Shown here in pieces: positions 26,097-34,477 of a stretch of DNA of 64,000 nt. The notes beneath the pieces were generated by a model, which had not been told where the DNA came from, ran no database searches, and saw nothing but the letters and a program-made list of their open reading frames with translations. A program made the position numbers and the translations under genes. This DNA is from Hyphomicrobiales bacterium (GTDB lineage: Bacteria; Pseudomonadota; Alphaproteobacteria; Rhizobiales; Aestuariivirgaceae), in contig JADJVV010000001.1 of NCBI GenBank assembly GCA_016710435.1, positions 2,192,501 through 2,256,500 of the forward strand, given 5' to 3'. Numbering within the stretch: the stretch's first letter is position 1; every line of letters begins with the position of its first letter.

Positions 26097-27059
26097 ATGA
26101 ACAAACCCGCCCTCAAGATCCTGCTGGCAGCGCCGCGCGGCTTTTGCGCTGGCGTGGTGCGCGCTATCGATATTGTCGAGCGGGCCCTCGAAGTTTACGG
26201 CGCGCCGGTCTACGTGCGCCATGAGATCGTGCACAACAAGTTCGTGGTGGATGGACTGAAGGCCAAGGGCGCGGTGTTCGTGAAGGAACTGGATGAGATT
26301 CCCGCAGGCGATCACCCTGTCATCTTCTCCGCCCACGGCGTGCCCAAGGCCATTCCGGCGGAAGCGCAGCGCCGCAACATGTTCCAGCTCGATGCCACCT
26401 GTCCGCTGGTGACCAAGGTGCATCTGGAGGCGCAACGCCACCAGCAGGACGGCTGCCAGATCATCCTCATCGGTCATGCCGGGCATCCCGAAGTGATCGG
26501 CACCATGGGCCAGTTGCCGGAGGGCGCGGTGACGCTGATCGAGACGGTGGAGGATGCTGAAGCTCTTGGCGTCCGTGATCCCCACAAGCTCGCCTACATT
26601 ACCCAGACCACGCTCTCCGTCGACGATACGGCCGACGTGATTGCCGTGCTGCGCCGCCGCTTCCCGGAGATGCGCGGGCCCGTGAAGGAAGACATCTGCT
26701 ACGCCACCACCAACCGCCAGGAGGCGGTAAAGTCCATCGCCGAACAGATCGACATGCTGCTGGTGGTGGGCGCCCCCAACTCCTCCAATTCCAAACGCCT
26801 CGTTGAAGTGGGCGTGAAGAACGGCTGTCCGCGTGCTCTTCTGGTGCAGCGCGCCAGCGAGCTGAAATGGGACGAGCTCCAGGGCCTGAAGACCATCGGC
26901 CTCACGGCGGGCGCCTCGGCCCCGGAAGTGCTGGTCAACGAGATCGTCGATGCCTTCCGCGTCCACTATGATGTGACGGTGGAGAAGGTCACGCTGCGCG
27001 AGGAGAATGTCTCCTTCAAGCTGCCGCGCGAACTGCGCGAAAGCCAACCCGCCGCATGA
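26097..27059 (+). CDS. ispH: 4-hydroxy-3-methylbut-2-enyl diphosphate reductase
   Basis: A 320-residue IspH/LytB. The three [4Fe-4S] cysteines are in PRGFCAGVVRA (about residue 17), DATCPLVTK (about 102) and EDICYATTN (about 201); the substrate-binding HAGHPEVIGTMGQ and the SSNSKRL stretch are intact. It makes IPP and DMAPP in the last step of the MEP isoprenoid pathway. The start is uncertain: ATG 26097 fits the family, ATG 26076 is in frame, and neither has a strong binding site. Its stop overlaps rnhA by four bases. Confidence 0.97.
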   Translation: MNKPALKILLAAPRGFCAGVVRAIDIVERALEVYGAPVYVRHEIVHNKFVVDGLKAKGAVFVKELDEIPAGDHPVIFSAHGVPKAIPAEAQRRNMFQLDATCPLVTKVHLEAQRHQQDGCQIILIGHAGHPEVIGTMGQLPEGAVTLIETVEDAEALGVRDPHKLAYITQTTLSVDDTADVIAVLRRRFPEMRGPVKEDICYATTNRQEAVKSIAEQIDMLLVVGAPNSSNSKRLVEVGVKNGCPRALLVQRASELKWDELQGLKTIGLTAGASAPEVLVNEIVDAFRVHYDVTVEKVTLREENVSFKLPRELRESQPAA

Positions 27060-27502
27060 GCAAGGGCAAGGTCGTCATCCACACGGATGGAGCCTGTTCA
27101 GGCAATCCGGGCCCCGGCGGCTGGGGTGCCATCCTTGACTACAACGGCACACGCAAGGAACTCTTCGGCGGCGAACCCGATACCACCAACAACCGGATGG
27201 AACTGAAGGCGGCGATCGAAGCCCTCAATGCGTTGAAGCGCGCTTGTGCGGTGGAGATGCACGTTGATTCCAACTACGTGAAGGACGGCATCACCAAGTG
27301 GATCTTCGGCTGGAAAAAGAACGGCTGGAAGACGGCGGACAAGAAGCCGGTGAAAAACGTGGAACTCTGGCAGGCCCTCGATGAAGCGATCAAGCGTCAC
27401 GAAATCTCCTGGCACTGGGTAAAGGGCCACGACGGCAACCCCGACAACGAACGCGCCGACGAACTGGCCCGGCAGGGCATCGCCGAGGTGCGGGGAAGAT
27501 AG
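27056..27502 (+). CDS. rnhA: Ribonuclease HI
   Basis: A 148-residue RNase HI: HTDGACSGNPGPGGWGAIL holds the first catalytic Asp, NNRMELKAAIEAL the Glu, VDSNYVKDGI the second Asp, and WVKGHDGNPDNERADELA the flexible His and last Asp. It cuts RNA in RNA-DNA hybrids. The ATGA overlap with ispH shows coupling; this pairing is common in alphaproteobacteria. Confidence 0.98.
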   Translation: MSKGKVVIHTDGACSGNPGPGGWGAILDYNGTRKELFGGEPDTTNNRMELKAAIEALNALKRACAVEMHVDSNYVKDGITKWIFGWKKNGWKTADKKPVKNVELWQALDEAIKRHEISWHWVKGHDGNPDNERADELARQGIAEVRGR

Positions 27503-27507
27503 CCTGC

Positions 27508-27966
27508 CTAGCGCAGCAACCGGCCATCGATGGCAAACGGTTTGGCACTCAGGATGCGCACACGGCCCATGTCGCGCGCCGTGACGTTCACCACATAGTT
27601 GTGCTCCTGCGGCACAAGGATCGAAGGCACGCGCAACACGGGGCTGGATCCCTGCGTCAGCCATTTCTCTCCGGCCGTCCGGCACCATTTCAACAGGCGC
27701 TCGCCGCTCATCTTGCGCGGCAGCACATCGACACTGGCCATGGACACGTCATCCGGCAGTTCGATTTCCACCGCCACGCGGGGCGGCAGCACATCCCGCA
27801 GCACGGCAGGCAGATGCGCCAATGTTTCAAGCACCGCCAGCGACAGGTGACTGGAAACGTAAAGCACCGCATGGCCCGGCGCATTCCAGCGCCCGCCCAT
27901 CAGGCGGCTTCCCTCGCCGGAAAGATCACGGGCATAACGCGGATCGGCCAGCCGCCAGACGATCAT
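27508..27966 (-). CDS. RES-domain toxin (NAD+ phosphorylase type)
   Basis: A 152-residue RES protein. The hallmark residues appear in order: RLMGGRWNAPGHAVLY (Arg), LAVLETLAHL (Glu) and VPSILVPQEHNYVVN (Ser). RES toxins stop growth by degrading NAD+. It follows the antitoxin gene by nine bases and is transcribed from the same promoter. Full length and intact residues suggest an active toxin. Confidence 0.92.
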   Translation of the reverse strand: MIVWRLADPRYARDLSGEGSRLMGGRWNAPGHAVLYVSSHLSLAVLETLAHLPAVLRDVLPPRVAVEIELPDDVSMASVDVLPRKMSGERLLKWCRTAGEKWLTQGSSPVLRVPSILVPQEHNYVVNVTARDMGRVRILSAKPFAIDGRLLR

Positions 27967-27975
27967 GCGGAAACG

Positions 27976-28362
27976 TCAGCCCGGAACGCCATGCACGAAA
28001 CGCACGAGCAGCGCTTCCACGTCGCGCGCACCGGCATCCGTCTGCGCCATGTCCCAGGGGATGTGCCGGCCAAGCGCGGGGTTGGGCGTATCAAGAAACA
28101 GCCGCGCCTTCGCCTTGTCCCGAAATGCCCACTGCGCCAGTTCGCTCACGCGCAACAGGCGGGCAATGGCGTCGGCCTCCGCCGTCTTCAGTGCCTCCCC
28201 CTCCGCCAGCCGGCGCTTGAAGGTCCGCTCCGGCACCACGCGATAGACGTCTGCCCAGGAAAGCTCACCATCTTTCACCCGGCGCACGACCAGCCTTGCC
28301 GAAATGCCCTTGGCAATCTCGGCGTATCCCAGTCCGGCGGGAATGGCGGCATGCATGGTCAT
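27976..28362 (-). CDS. Xre/MbcA/ParS-type antitoxin of the RES pair
   Basis: A 128-residue protein with an N-terminal Xre-like HTH region (ERTFKRRLAEGEALKTAEAD) and a C-terminal MbcA/ParS toxin-binding domain (ALGRHIPWDMAQTDAGARDV). It should neutralise the RES toxin by covering its active site and repress its own promoter. The start is chosen at 28362, where the promoter predicts transcription to begin; ATG 28356 is two codons downstream. AGGG lies only four bases before ATG 28362. Confidence 0.9.
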   Translation of the reverse strand: MTMHAAIPAGLGYAEIAKGISARLVVRRVKDGELSWADVYRVVPERTFKRRLAEGEALKTAEADAIARLLRVSELAQWAFRDKAKARLFLDTPNPALGRHIPWDMAQTDAGARDVEALLVRFVHGVPG

Positions 28363-28365
28363 GTT

Positions 28366-28398
28366 CCCTATATAGGGCATCCCGGCAAATGCCGCAAG
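28366..28398 (-). promoter_or_regulatory. Toxin-antitoxin promoter with palindromic operator
   Basis: On the minus strand CTTGCG (28393-28398), exactly 17 bases, CTATAT (28370-28375). The -10 lies inside a perfect 12-base palindrome CCCTATATAGGG (28366-28377), a likely site for the antitoxin dimer. The distance from -10 to ATG 28362 is 7 bases, so the mRNA would start at or next to the initiation codon. Confidence 0.6.
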
Positions 28399-28416
28399 TC
28401 CGGGCGGCAAATGGCA

Positions 28417-30036
28417 CTAGGCCCGCGCCAGTTCCCGCAGCTTGAACTTCTGGATCTTGCCGGTGCTCGTCTTGGGGATTTCCGTAAAGACCACGTAGTG
28501 CGGCACCTTGTAATGGGCGAGGTGGCCGCGGCACCACTGGATGATTTCCTCCGCCGTGGCGGTCTTTCCGGGCTTCAGTTCCACGAAGGCGCACGGCGTT
28601 TCGCCCCATTTCGCATCGGGTTTCGCCACCACACCCGCCGCCTGCACGGCGGGATGCTTGTAGAGGGCATCCTCCACCTCGATCGATGAAATGTTCTCGC
28701 CGCCCGAGATGATGATGTCCTTGGAACGGTCCTTGAGCTGGATGTAGCCGTCGGCATGCAGCACGCCGAGATCGCCCGAGTGGAACCATCCGCCCTTGAA
28801 GGCCTCCGCCGAGGCCTTCGGATTCTTGAGGTAGCCCTTCATCACCACGTTGCCGCGGAACATCACCTCGCCCATGGTTTCGCCGTCGGCGGGCACGCGT
28901 TCCATGGTCTCGGGGTCCATCACTGTCAGGTCTTCCAAGGCATGATAGCGCACACCCTGGCGCGCTTTCTTGGCGGCGCGTGCACCGCTTTCAAGTTCGT
29001 CCCATTCGGATTTCCAGTCGTTCACCACGGCGGGCCCATAGGTCTCCGTGAGGCCGTAGAGATGGGTGACGTTGAAGCCCGACTCTGCCATGGCCTTCAA
29101 CACGGCCTCGGGCGGCGGCGCCGCGGCGGTGAAGAATTCGACGGTCTGCGTCAGCGGGCGCTTTTCCTCGGCAGGCGCATTGAGGATCGTCGACATCACG
29201 ATGGGCGCCCCGCAAAGATGCGTGACCTTGTGTTCCTCCAGCGCCGCCCAGATCGCCTTCGAGCGCACCCAGCGCAAGGTCACATGGGTGCCGCCGATCA
29301 CGGAGAGCGACCACGGGAAGCACCAGCCGTTGCAGTGGAACATGGGCAGCGTCCACAGGTAGACGGCATGTTTCGGCATGGTGGCGGTGAGCACGTTGCC
29401 CTGCGCCAGCAGCGCTGCACCCCGATGGTGATAGACAACGCCCTTGGGATTGCCGGTGGTGCCGGACGTATAGTTGAGCGAGATCGCATCCCACTCGTCA
29501 TCCGGCCAATGCCACGGATAGGCGGGATCACCCGATTGCACGACGGCCTCATAGTCCTCCGTGCCGATCCGCGTTCCTTCAAGCTCGCATTCCGGATCGA
29601 CATAGTCGATCACCAGCGGCTTCACCTTGCACTGTGCCAGCGCCTCCGCAGCAAGTTTCGAAAATTCCCTGTCGACGATGAGGATCTTGGTTTCCGCATG
29701 GTCGAGCGAGAAGGCGATGGTGGGCGCATCAAGGCGCGTGTTCAGCGTGTTGAGCACACCCTTCGTCATGGGCACGCCGTAGTGGCATTCCAGCATGGCG
29801 GGCGTGTTGGCGAGCAGCACCGAAACCGAGTCGCCCTTGCCGATGCCGCGTTTTGCAAGTGCAGCACCCAGGCGGCGGCAGCGGGCGTAAAAGTCGCGGT
29901 AGCTGGTGCGCGACTGGCCGTGAATGATGGCGATGCGGTCCGGATAGACCGCCGCCGAGCGTTCGAGGAACGACAGCGGCGTCAGCGGCTGGAAATTGGC
30001 GGCATTCTTGTCGAGGTCGTGGTCGTAGGCGGACAT
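28417..30036 (-). CDS. AMP-dependent acyl-CoA synthetase, medium/long chain
   Basis: A 539-residue ANL enzyme. The phosphate loop is NYTSGTTGNPKGVVYHHRG, the adenine site YGLTETYGPAV, the hinge region DRSKDIIISGGENIS, and the catalytic Lys near TSTGKIQKFKLRE. The segment MFHCNGWCFPWS is typical of the branch that includes AlkK and methylmercaptopropionate-CoA ligase (DmdB). It activates a fatty or branched acid to its CoA ester. It lies downstream of the PAP2 pair on the same strand (47-base gap), but function does not obviously link them. Confidence 0.9.
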   Translation of the reverse strand: MSAYDHDLDKNAANFQPLTPLSFLERSAAVYPDRIAIIHGQSRTSYRDFYARCRRLGAALAKRGIGKGDSVSVLLANTPAMLECHYGVPMTKGVLNTLNTRLDAPTIAFSLDHAETKILIVDREFSKLAAEALAQCKVKPLVIDYVDPECELEGTRIGTEDYEAVVQSGDPAYPWHWPDDEWDAISLNYTSGTTGNPKGVVYHHRGAALLAQGNVLTATMPKHAVYLWTLPMFHCNGWCFPWSLSVIGGTHVTLRWVRSKAIWAALEEHKVTHLCGAPIVMSTILNAPAEEKRPLTQTVEFFTAAAPPPEAVLKAMAESGFNVTHLYGLTETYGPAVVNDWKSEWDELESGARAAKKARQGVRYHALEDLTVMDPETMERVPADGETMGEVMFRGNVVMKGYLKNPKASAEAFKGGWFHSGDLGVLHADGYIQLKDRSKDIIISGGENISSIEVEDALYKHPAVQAAGVVAKPDAKWGETPCAFVELKPGKTATAEEIIQWCRGHLAHYKVPHYVVFTEIPKTSTGKIQKFKLRELARA

Positions 30037-30083
30037 AGGTGGGGCAACCCTCTGCTGGGAGCCCTTTGTACCAAGTCCGGCGC

Positions 30084-31193
30084 CTAAAGCGAGGCCAGAC
30101 CTTCGTTGAGCCTGTCATGGCCCGGCCGGCGGTGGTGCCAGCGCGCCGCAAATCCGGCGAGCCACCAGCAGCAGGCGGCCAGCGCCAGCCCGCCATAACC
30201 ATCGACGGCATAGTGCCAGCCCAGGTGCACAGACCCGACGAGAATGATGGCGGTATAGATGGCAAAGGCAACCCCCAGGCCCCGCGACCGCGGCCACGCC
30301 GCCAGCGCGAACAGCAGTGTGGAGGCGTTGTGCATGGAGGGGAAAGCCGAGATGCCGATGGGCGCGGTCTTGCCCATGTAGCCGTCCCACAGCAACTGCT
30401 GGGTATCGAGCGACCAGATGGGCAGCCGCAAGTCCACGTCACGGAGGTAGGCCATTAGCGGCGCAAAGGGATCGGGCGAAAGGCCGAGGTTGCTGTAGTA
30501 CACGGGCCCTGCCGAGGAGAACGCCACGGCAAGCAGACCGCCACCGATCCACCACGTCAGCATGTAGGCAAGGAAGAAGCGCGTGCGGTTCACGCTTTCG
30601 CGCGTGGCGAAGCCGAACCACATGAAACAGCCGAAGAGCGCGAGGAACCAGAAGTTATAGAGAATGTTGATGGCGAAGGTGATGTTGTCATGGCCGAGCA
30701 GCGGCTGCAGCAGCACCCATGGATCGAAGCCGCCATGCAATGCGCGGTCCAGCGCCATGAAGTCCGTGTCCCACGAGAAGGGTTTCACCGCCGGGATCAT
30801 CGGCTTCAGTTCCAGCATGCCCTTGTTGAAGATCACCATGGCGGCCAGCAGCGGCAGGCCGAGGAGGAAGGCCGCTGGCTTGCGGAAGAGTCCGGCCACA
30901 TCGGTGATCATCTGCCGGGTGGGGCTCTCCGGCTTCAGCACCAGCGCATACTGGCCGAGACGGAACAGGAAGATCGCCACGAGGCCTGCCGGTATGGTGA
31001 GCGTGATCATGCCCATGACCAGCGCCCGCACGGAAGCAACGCGTGCTTCCGGCACGTCGCGCAGCAGCCATGTCGTGGTTGCCGCGTAGCACAGGGGTAC
31101 GACAAAGAAGATCCACTGCCGCCGCAGGCTGAGCAGCAGAAGCGATGTCCGCGTCAGGCGTTGCGACGTGCCGCTGAGCGTTGCCTCAGACAT
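30084..31193 (-). CDS. PAP2-superfamily membrane enzyme, copy 2
   Basis: A 369-residue multi-pass membrane protein with the PAP2/inositolphosphotransferase-like signature at the C-terminal half: AFPSMHNASTLL with catalytic His, and HLGWHYAVDGYGG with the second His and Asp. It resembles the PAP2_3 group that includes Aur1-like enzymes. The likely reaction is hydrolysis or transfer of a lipid phosphate group at the periplasmic side. Its start overlaps the stop of the upstream paralogue by eight bases. Confidence 0.8.
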   Translation of the reverse strand: MSEATLSGTSQRLTRTSLLLLSLRRQWIFFVVPLCYAATTTWLLRDVPEARVASVRALVMGMITLTIPAGLVAIFLFRLGQYALVLKPESPTRQMITDVAGLFRKPAAFLLGLPLLAAMVIFNKGMLELKPMIPAVKPFSWDTDFMALDRALHGGFDPWVLLQPLLGHDNITFAINILYNFWFLALFGCFMWFGFATRESVNRTRFFLAYMLTWWIGGGLLAVAFSSAGPVYYSNLGLSPDPFAPLMAYLRDVDLRLPIWSLDTQQLLWDGYMGKTAPIGISAFPSMHNASTLLFALAAWPRSRGLGVAFAIYTAIILVGSVHLGWHYAVDGYGGLALAACCWWLAGFAARWHHRRPGHDRLNEGLASL

Positions 31194-32304
31194 GGGCGAC
31201 ACGCGCGCGGAACGATTCCACATGGGGCTTCGCTTCCCACCAGGCGGCGATGCGGCCCGCGATCCACCACAGCGGCAGCGCGATCAGCCATGCTCCATAG
31301 CCATCGACCGCATAATGCCAGCCGAGATGCACGGAAGCGATGAACACCAGCACCATGTGGGCAATGAGTACGTTGCGCAGCCAAATCCCCTTGTTCCAGG
31401 CGGTCAGCACGAACAGCAGCGTCGTTGCATTGTGCATGCTGGGCATGGCGGAAATGCCGCCGAACACCGAGCCCGCACTGCGGTAGTCCCACAGCATGTT
31501 CTGCGTATCAAGCGCCCACAGCGGATAGATGTCGTGGACATGATTGAGATAGGCCATGAGCGGCGCGTAAGGATCAGGCGAAAGCCCGATGCGGCCATAG
31601 AAGCACGGGCCCGCGGAGGAGGAGAAGATTGCCGCCAGCGTTCCGCCCAGCGACCAGATCAGCATGAAGGCAACGAAGAAGCGCGTGCGTTCCGCCGATG
31701 GCTTGCTGAGGAAGGCGTAGTAGACCCAGAACATGTTCATCACGAAGAACCACAGATTGTAGTTCACGTTCAGGGCCATGGTGATGAGGGGGTGGCCGAG
31801 CACCGGTTGCAGCAATTCCCACGGGCGGTAGCCGAAATGAAGTGCCACGTCCCACCGGTCCATGGTCTGGTCCCAGGAGAAGGGAATGAAGGACGGGATG
31901 GTGGCCTTGAAGACGGTGAAGCCATAGATGAACAGGATCAGCGCAGCGAACATGGGCAGACCCGTCGCCATTTGCCGTGGTGAGGTCAGCACGCCCTTGA
32001 AGCGCGTCCAAAGCACGCGCGCCGGCTTGTCGGGCCGGTCGGTGAGTGCCATGTGGCCGAAGAGGAACAGCAACAGTGAAAGCAGGGCGACGGGAACGGA
32101 GAAGGAGACCATGCCCAGCAGCGCTTCCGCGCTGGACAATCCGCCCACTGTTGCATTGAATGTGCCGCTCACTTTGAGGGCCAGCACATAGGTCAGCGCC
32201 AGGGTGATGGGAAGCGCATGGGCAGAAAGGCCTTGGCGCAGCAGCGGCAGGAATGTCCGCTCCGGGCGCGCCAGCCGTCCCGCCATGTCCGTCGCGTTGC
32301 TCAT
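31186..32304 (-). CDS. PAP2-superfamily membrane enzyme, copy 1
   Basis: A 372-residue paralogue of the next gene, with the same layout: several N-terminal membrane segments, then AMPSMHNATTLL and HLGWHYAVDGYGA near the C terminus. GGGAG precedes ATG 32304; an upstream in-frame start at 32331 lacks a binding site. The two copies are aligned over nearly full length, suggesting an old tandem duplication. They may act on two different lipid substrates or form a heterodimer. Confidence 0.8.
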   Translation of the reverse strand: MSNATDMAGRLARPERTFLPLLRQGLSAHALPITLALTYVLALKVSGTFNATVGGLSSAEALLGMVSFSVPVALLSLLLFLFGHMALTDRPDKPARVLWTRFKGVLTSPRQMATGLPMFAALILFIYGFTVFKATIPSFIPFSWDQTMDRWDVALHFGYRPWELLQPVLGHPLITMALNVNYNLWFFVMNMFWVYYAFLSKPSAERTRFFVAFMLIWSLGGTLAAIFSSSAGPCFYGRIGLSPDPYAPLMAYLNHVHDIYPLWALDTQNMLWDYRSAGSVFGGISAMPSMHNATTLLFVLTAWNKGIWLRNVLIAHMVLVFIASVHLGWHYAVDGYGAWLIALPLWWIAGRIAAWWEAKPHVESFRARVAHV

Positions 32305-32455
32305 CCCGAAACTCCCGTTGGAACGGCGCAAAATGCCCGGAAAAGCTCTTAAATCCCGTTAATATCCTCAGACCAAAGTTGGCCTCGCGCGCGGGGGCGG
32401 TAACGCGCGAAAATGGGTCCGACAACCGCCAGAAGCCTTCCCCGGGGAACACGCC

Positions 32456-34345
32456 ATGAGCCGCTACGCCGAAACCTACGACCGCTGGAAGAACGACCGC
32501 GACGGCTTCTGGGCCGAGGCGGCGAAGGACGTGGACTGGCTGAAACCGTGGGACAAGGCCTACGACCGCGTCGACAACCTCGACCGCTGGTTCGTTGGCG
32601 CGGAATGCAACACCTGCTGGAACGCGCTGGACCGCCACGTGAAGGCTGGCCATGGCAGCCGCGACGCCATCCTCTACGACAGCGCCATGACCGGCACCAA
32701 GGCCCGCTACACCTATGACGAGGTGCTGGATGAGGTGGCCCGCCTCGCCGCCTCGCTGCAGGATCTCGGCGTGGAAAAGGGCGACCGCGTCATCCTCTAC
32801 ATGCCGATGATTCCCCAGGCCTTGTTTGGCATGCTGGCCTGTGCGCGCATCGGCGCCATTCATTCCGTGGTCTTCGGCGGCTTCGCGCCCCACGAACTCT
32901 CCACCCGCATCAACGATGCCAAGCCAAAGGTCATCCTCACCGCCTCCTGCGGCATCGAACCGGGCCGCATCATCGCCTACAAGCCGCTGGTGGACGACGC
33001 CATCGCCCAGGCCGAGCACAAGCCGCAGCACGTGGTTGTCTTCCAGCGTCCGGAAGTCTCGGCTGAATTGGGCAGCACGGATCACGACTGGTCCGCCCTT
33101 GTTTCGGCCCAAAAGCGCCGCGCCGATTGCGTGACGGTGAAGGCAACCGACCCGCTCTACATCCTCTACACCTCCGGCACGACGGGCCAGCCCAAGGGCG
33201 TGGTGCGCGACAACGGCGGGCACATGGTGGCGCTGCGCTGGTCCATGGAGAACATATACGACATCAAGCCCGGAGAAGTGTTCTGGTCGGCCTCCGATGT
33301 GGGCTGGGTCGTGGGCCATTCCTACATCTGCTACGCGCCGCTGCTGCGCGGGGCGACCACGCTCATGTTCGAAGGAAAGCCCGTGGGCACGCCGGACGCC
33401 GGCAGCTTCTGGCGCGTCATCAGCGAATACAAGGTGGCGGCCCTGTTCACCGCCCCCACCGCCTTCCGCGCCATCAAGAAGGAAGACCCGGAAGGAAAGC
33501 TCATCGGCAACTACGATCTCTCCTGTTTCCGCACGCTTTTCCTCGCGGGCGAGCGCGCCGATCCCGATACGGTGAAATGGGCGGAGAACCATCTCAAAGT
33601 TCCCGTGATCGATCACTGGTGGCAGACGGAAACCGGCTGGGCCATCGCCGCAAACCCGGTGGGTCTCGGCAAGCTGCCGGTGAAGCACGGCTCACCCACG
33701 GTGGCGATGCCCGGCTATGAAATCCATGTGCTGGATGAAGGCGGCCACGAAGTGCCGCCGGGGCAACTGGGCGCCATCTGCGTGAAGCTGCCGCTGCCGC
33801 CCTCATGCCTGCCGACGCTATGGAATGCCGACGAGCGCTTTCGCTCCAGCTATCTCCAGCATTTCCCCGGCTATTACGAAACCTCGGATGCTGGCTTCAT
33901 CGACGCCGACGGCTACCTCTACATCATGGCCCGCACCGACGACATCATCAACGTCGCGGGCCATCGCCTTTCCACCGGCGGCATGGAGGAAGTGCTGGCC
34001 TCGCATCCCAATGTCGCGGAATGCGCCGTGCTGGGCATTGCCGACGAGGTGAAAGGGCAACTGCCACTGGGCCTCATTGTGCTGAAGGCCGGCGTGAACA
34101 AGGCAGCCGCGCAGATCGAGAAGGAATGCGTGAAGCTGGTGCGCGACACGATTGGCGCCGTTGCCGCGTTGAAGACGGTCATCACCATCAAGCGCCTGCC
34201 CAAGACACGCTCGGGCAAGATCCTCCGCGCCACCATGCGCAAGATCGCCGACAAGGAACCCTTCAAGGCCCCCGCCACCATCGATGATCCCGAGATCCTC
34301 GAGGAAATCGCCGCAGCCATGAAAGCCCACGGCATCGGGGTGTGA
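32456..34345 (+). CDS. prpE: Propionate-CoA ligase
   Basis: A 629-residue enzyme of the acetyl/propionyl-CoA synthetase branch. The N terminus (YAETYDRWKNDRDGFWAEAA) and C terminus (KAPATIDDPEILEEI) match PrpE. ATP loop LYTSGTTGQPKGVVRDNGGH, acyl pocket WWQTETGWAIA, hinge DDIINVAGHRLSTG and catalytic Lys in KTRSGKILRATMRK are intact. It activates propionate, and less well acetate, in the cytoplasm. CGGGGAA lies upstream of ATG 32456. It is divergent from the PAP2 pair. Confidence 0.93.
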   Translation: MSRYAETYDRWKNDRDGFWAEAAKDVDWLKPWDKAYDRVDNLDRWFVGAECNTCWNALDRHVKAGHGSRDAILYDSAMTGTKARYTYDEVLDEVARLAASLQDLGVEKGDRVILYMPMIPQALFGMLACARIGAIHSVVFGGFAPHELSTRINDAKPKVILTASCGIEPGRIIAYKPLVDDAIAQAEHKPQHVVVFQRPEVSAELGSTDHDWSALVSAQKRRADCVTVKATDPLYILYTSGTTGQPKGVVRDNGGHMVALRWSMENIYDIKPGEVFWSASDVGWVVGHSYICYAPLLRGATTLMFEGKPVGTPDAGSFWRVISEYKVAALFTAPTAFRAIKKEDPEGKLIGNYDLSCFRTLFLAGERADPDTVKWAENHLKVPVIDHWWQTETGWAIAANPVGLGKLPVKHGSPTVAMPGYEIHVLDEGGHEVPPGQLGAICVKLPLPPSCLPTLWNADERFRSSYLQHFPGYYETSDAGFIDADGYLYIMARTDDIINVAGHRLSTGGMEEVLASHPNVAECAVLGIADEVKGQLPLGLIVLKAGVNKAAAQIEKECVKLVRDTIGAVAALKTVITIKRLPKTRSGKILRATMRKIADKEPFKAPATIDDPEILEEIAAAMKAHGIGV

Positions 34346-34363
34346 TGATCTGAGACAATGATT

Positions 34364-34384
34364 CTGCCGTCATGCCGACGGCAG
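34364..34384. repeat. Short inverted repeat after prpE
   Basis: Eight-pair perfect stem CTGCCGTC/GACGGCAG with a 5-base loop, followed by ggaggcatccagaac, which resembles the intergenic palindromes (GTCATGCC..GGCATCC type) scattered in alphaproteobacterial genomes. It lies between convergent prpE and the deacylase gene and may end transcription from both sides, although there is no T-run. Confidence 0.5.
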
Positions 34385-34477
34385 GAGGCATCCAGAACTT
34401 CAGCCATCCACTTCCAATGAACCAGCTTCTTCATGCGTCAACCCGGCGCAACGTGGGTTCAATCGAAATGGAAGTGC

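Noticed and set aside
30036..30084. Functional operon of PAP2 genes with the acyl-CoA synthetase
   Set aside because: Same strand and a 47-base gap only; no biochemical link is evident, so it is noted as possible cotranscription but not called a system.
32345..32375. CtrA-box-like TTAA pair upstream of prpE
   Set aside because: The two TTAA are six bases apart, not seven, and the neighbours are metabolic genes; likely chance.
31574..33688. 704-codon minus-strand frame across the prpE and PAP2 genes
   Set aside because: It lies opposite the intact prpE catalytic motifs and runs into the PAP2 gene in another frame; composition is that of a GC-rich shadow.
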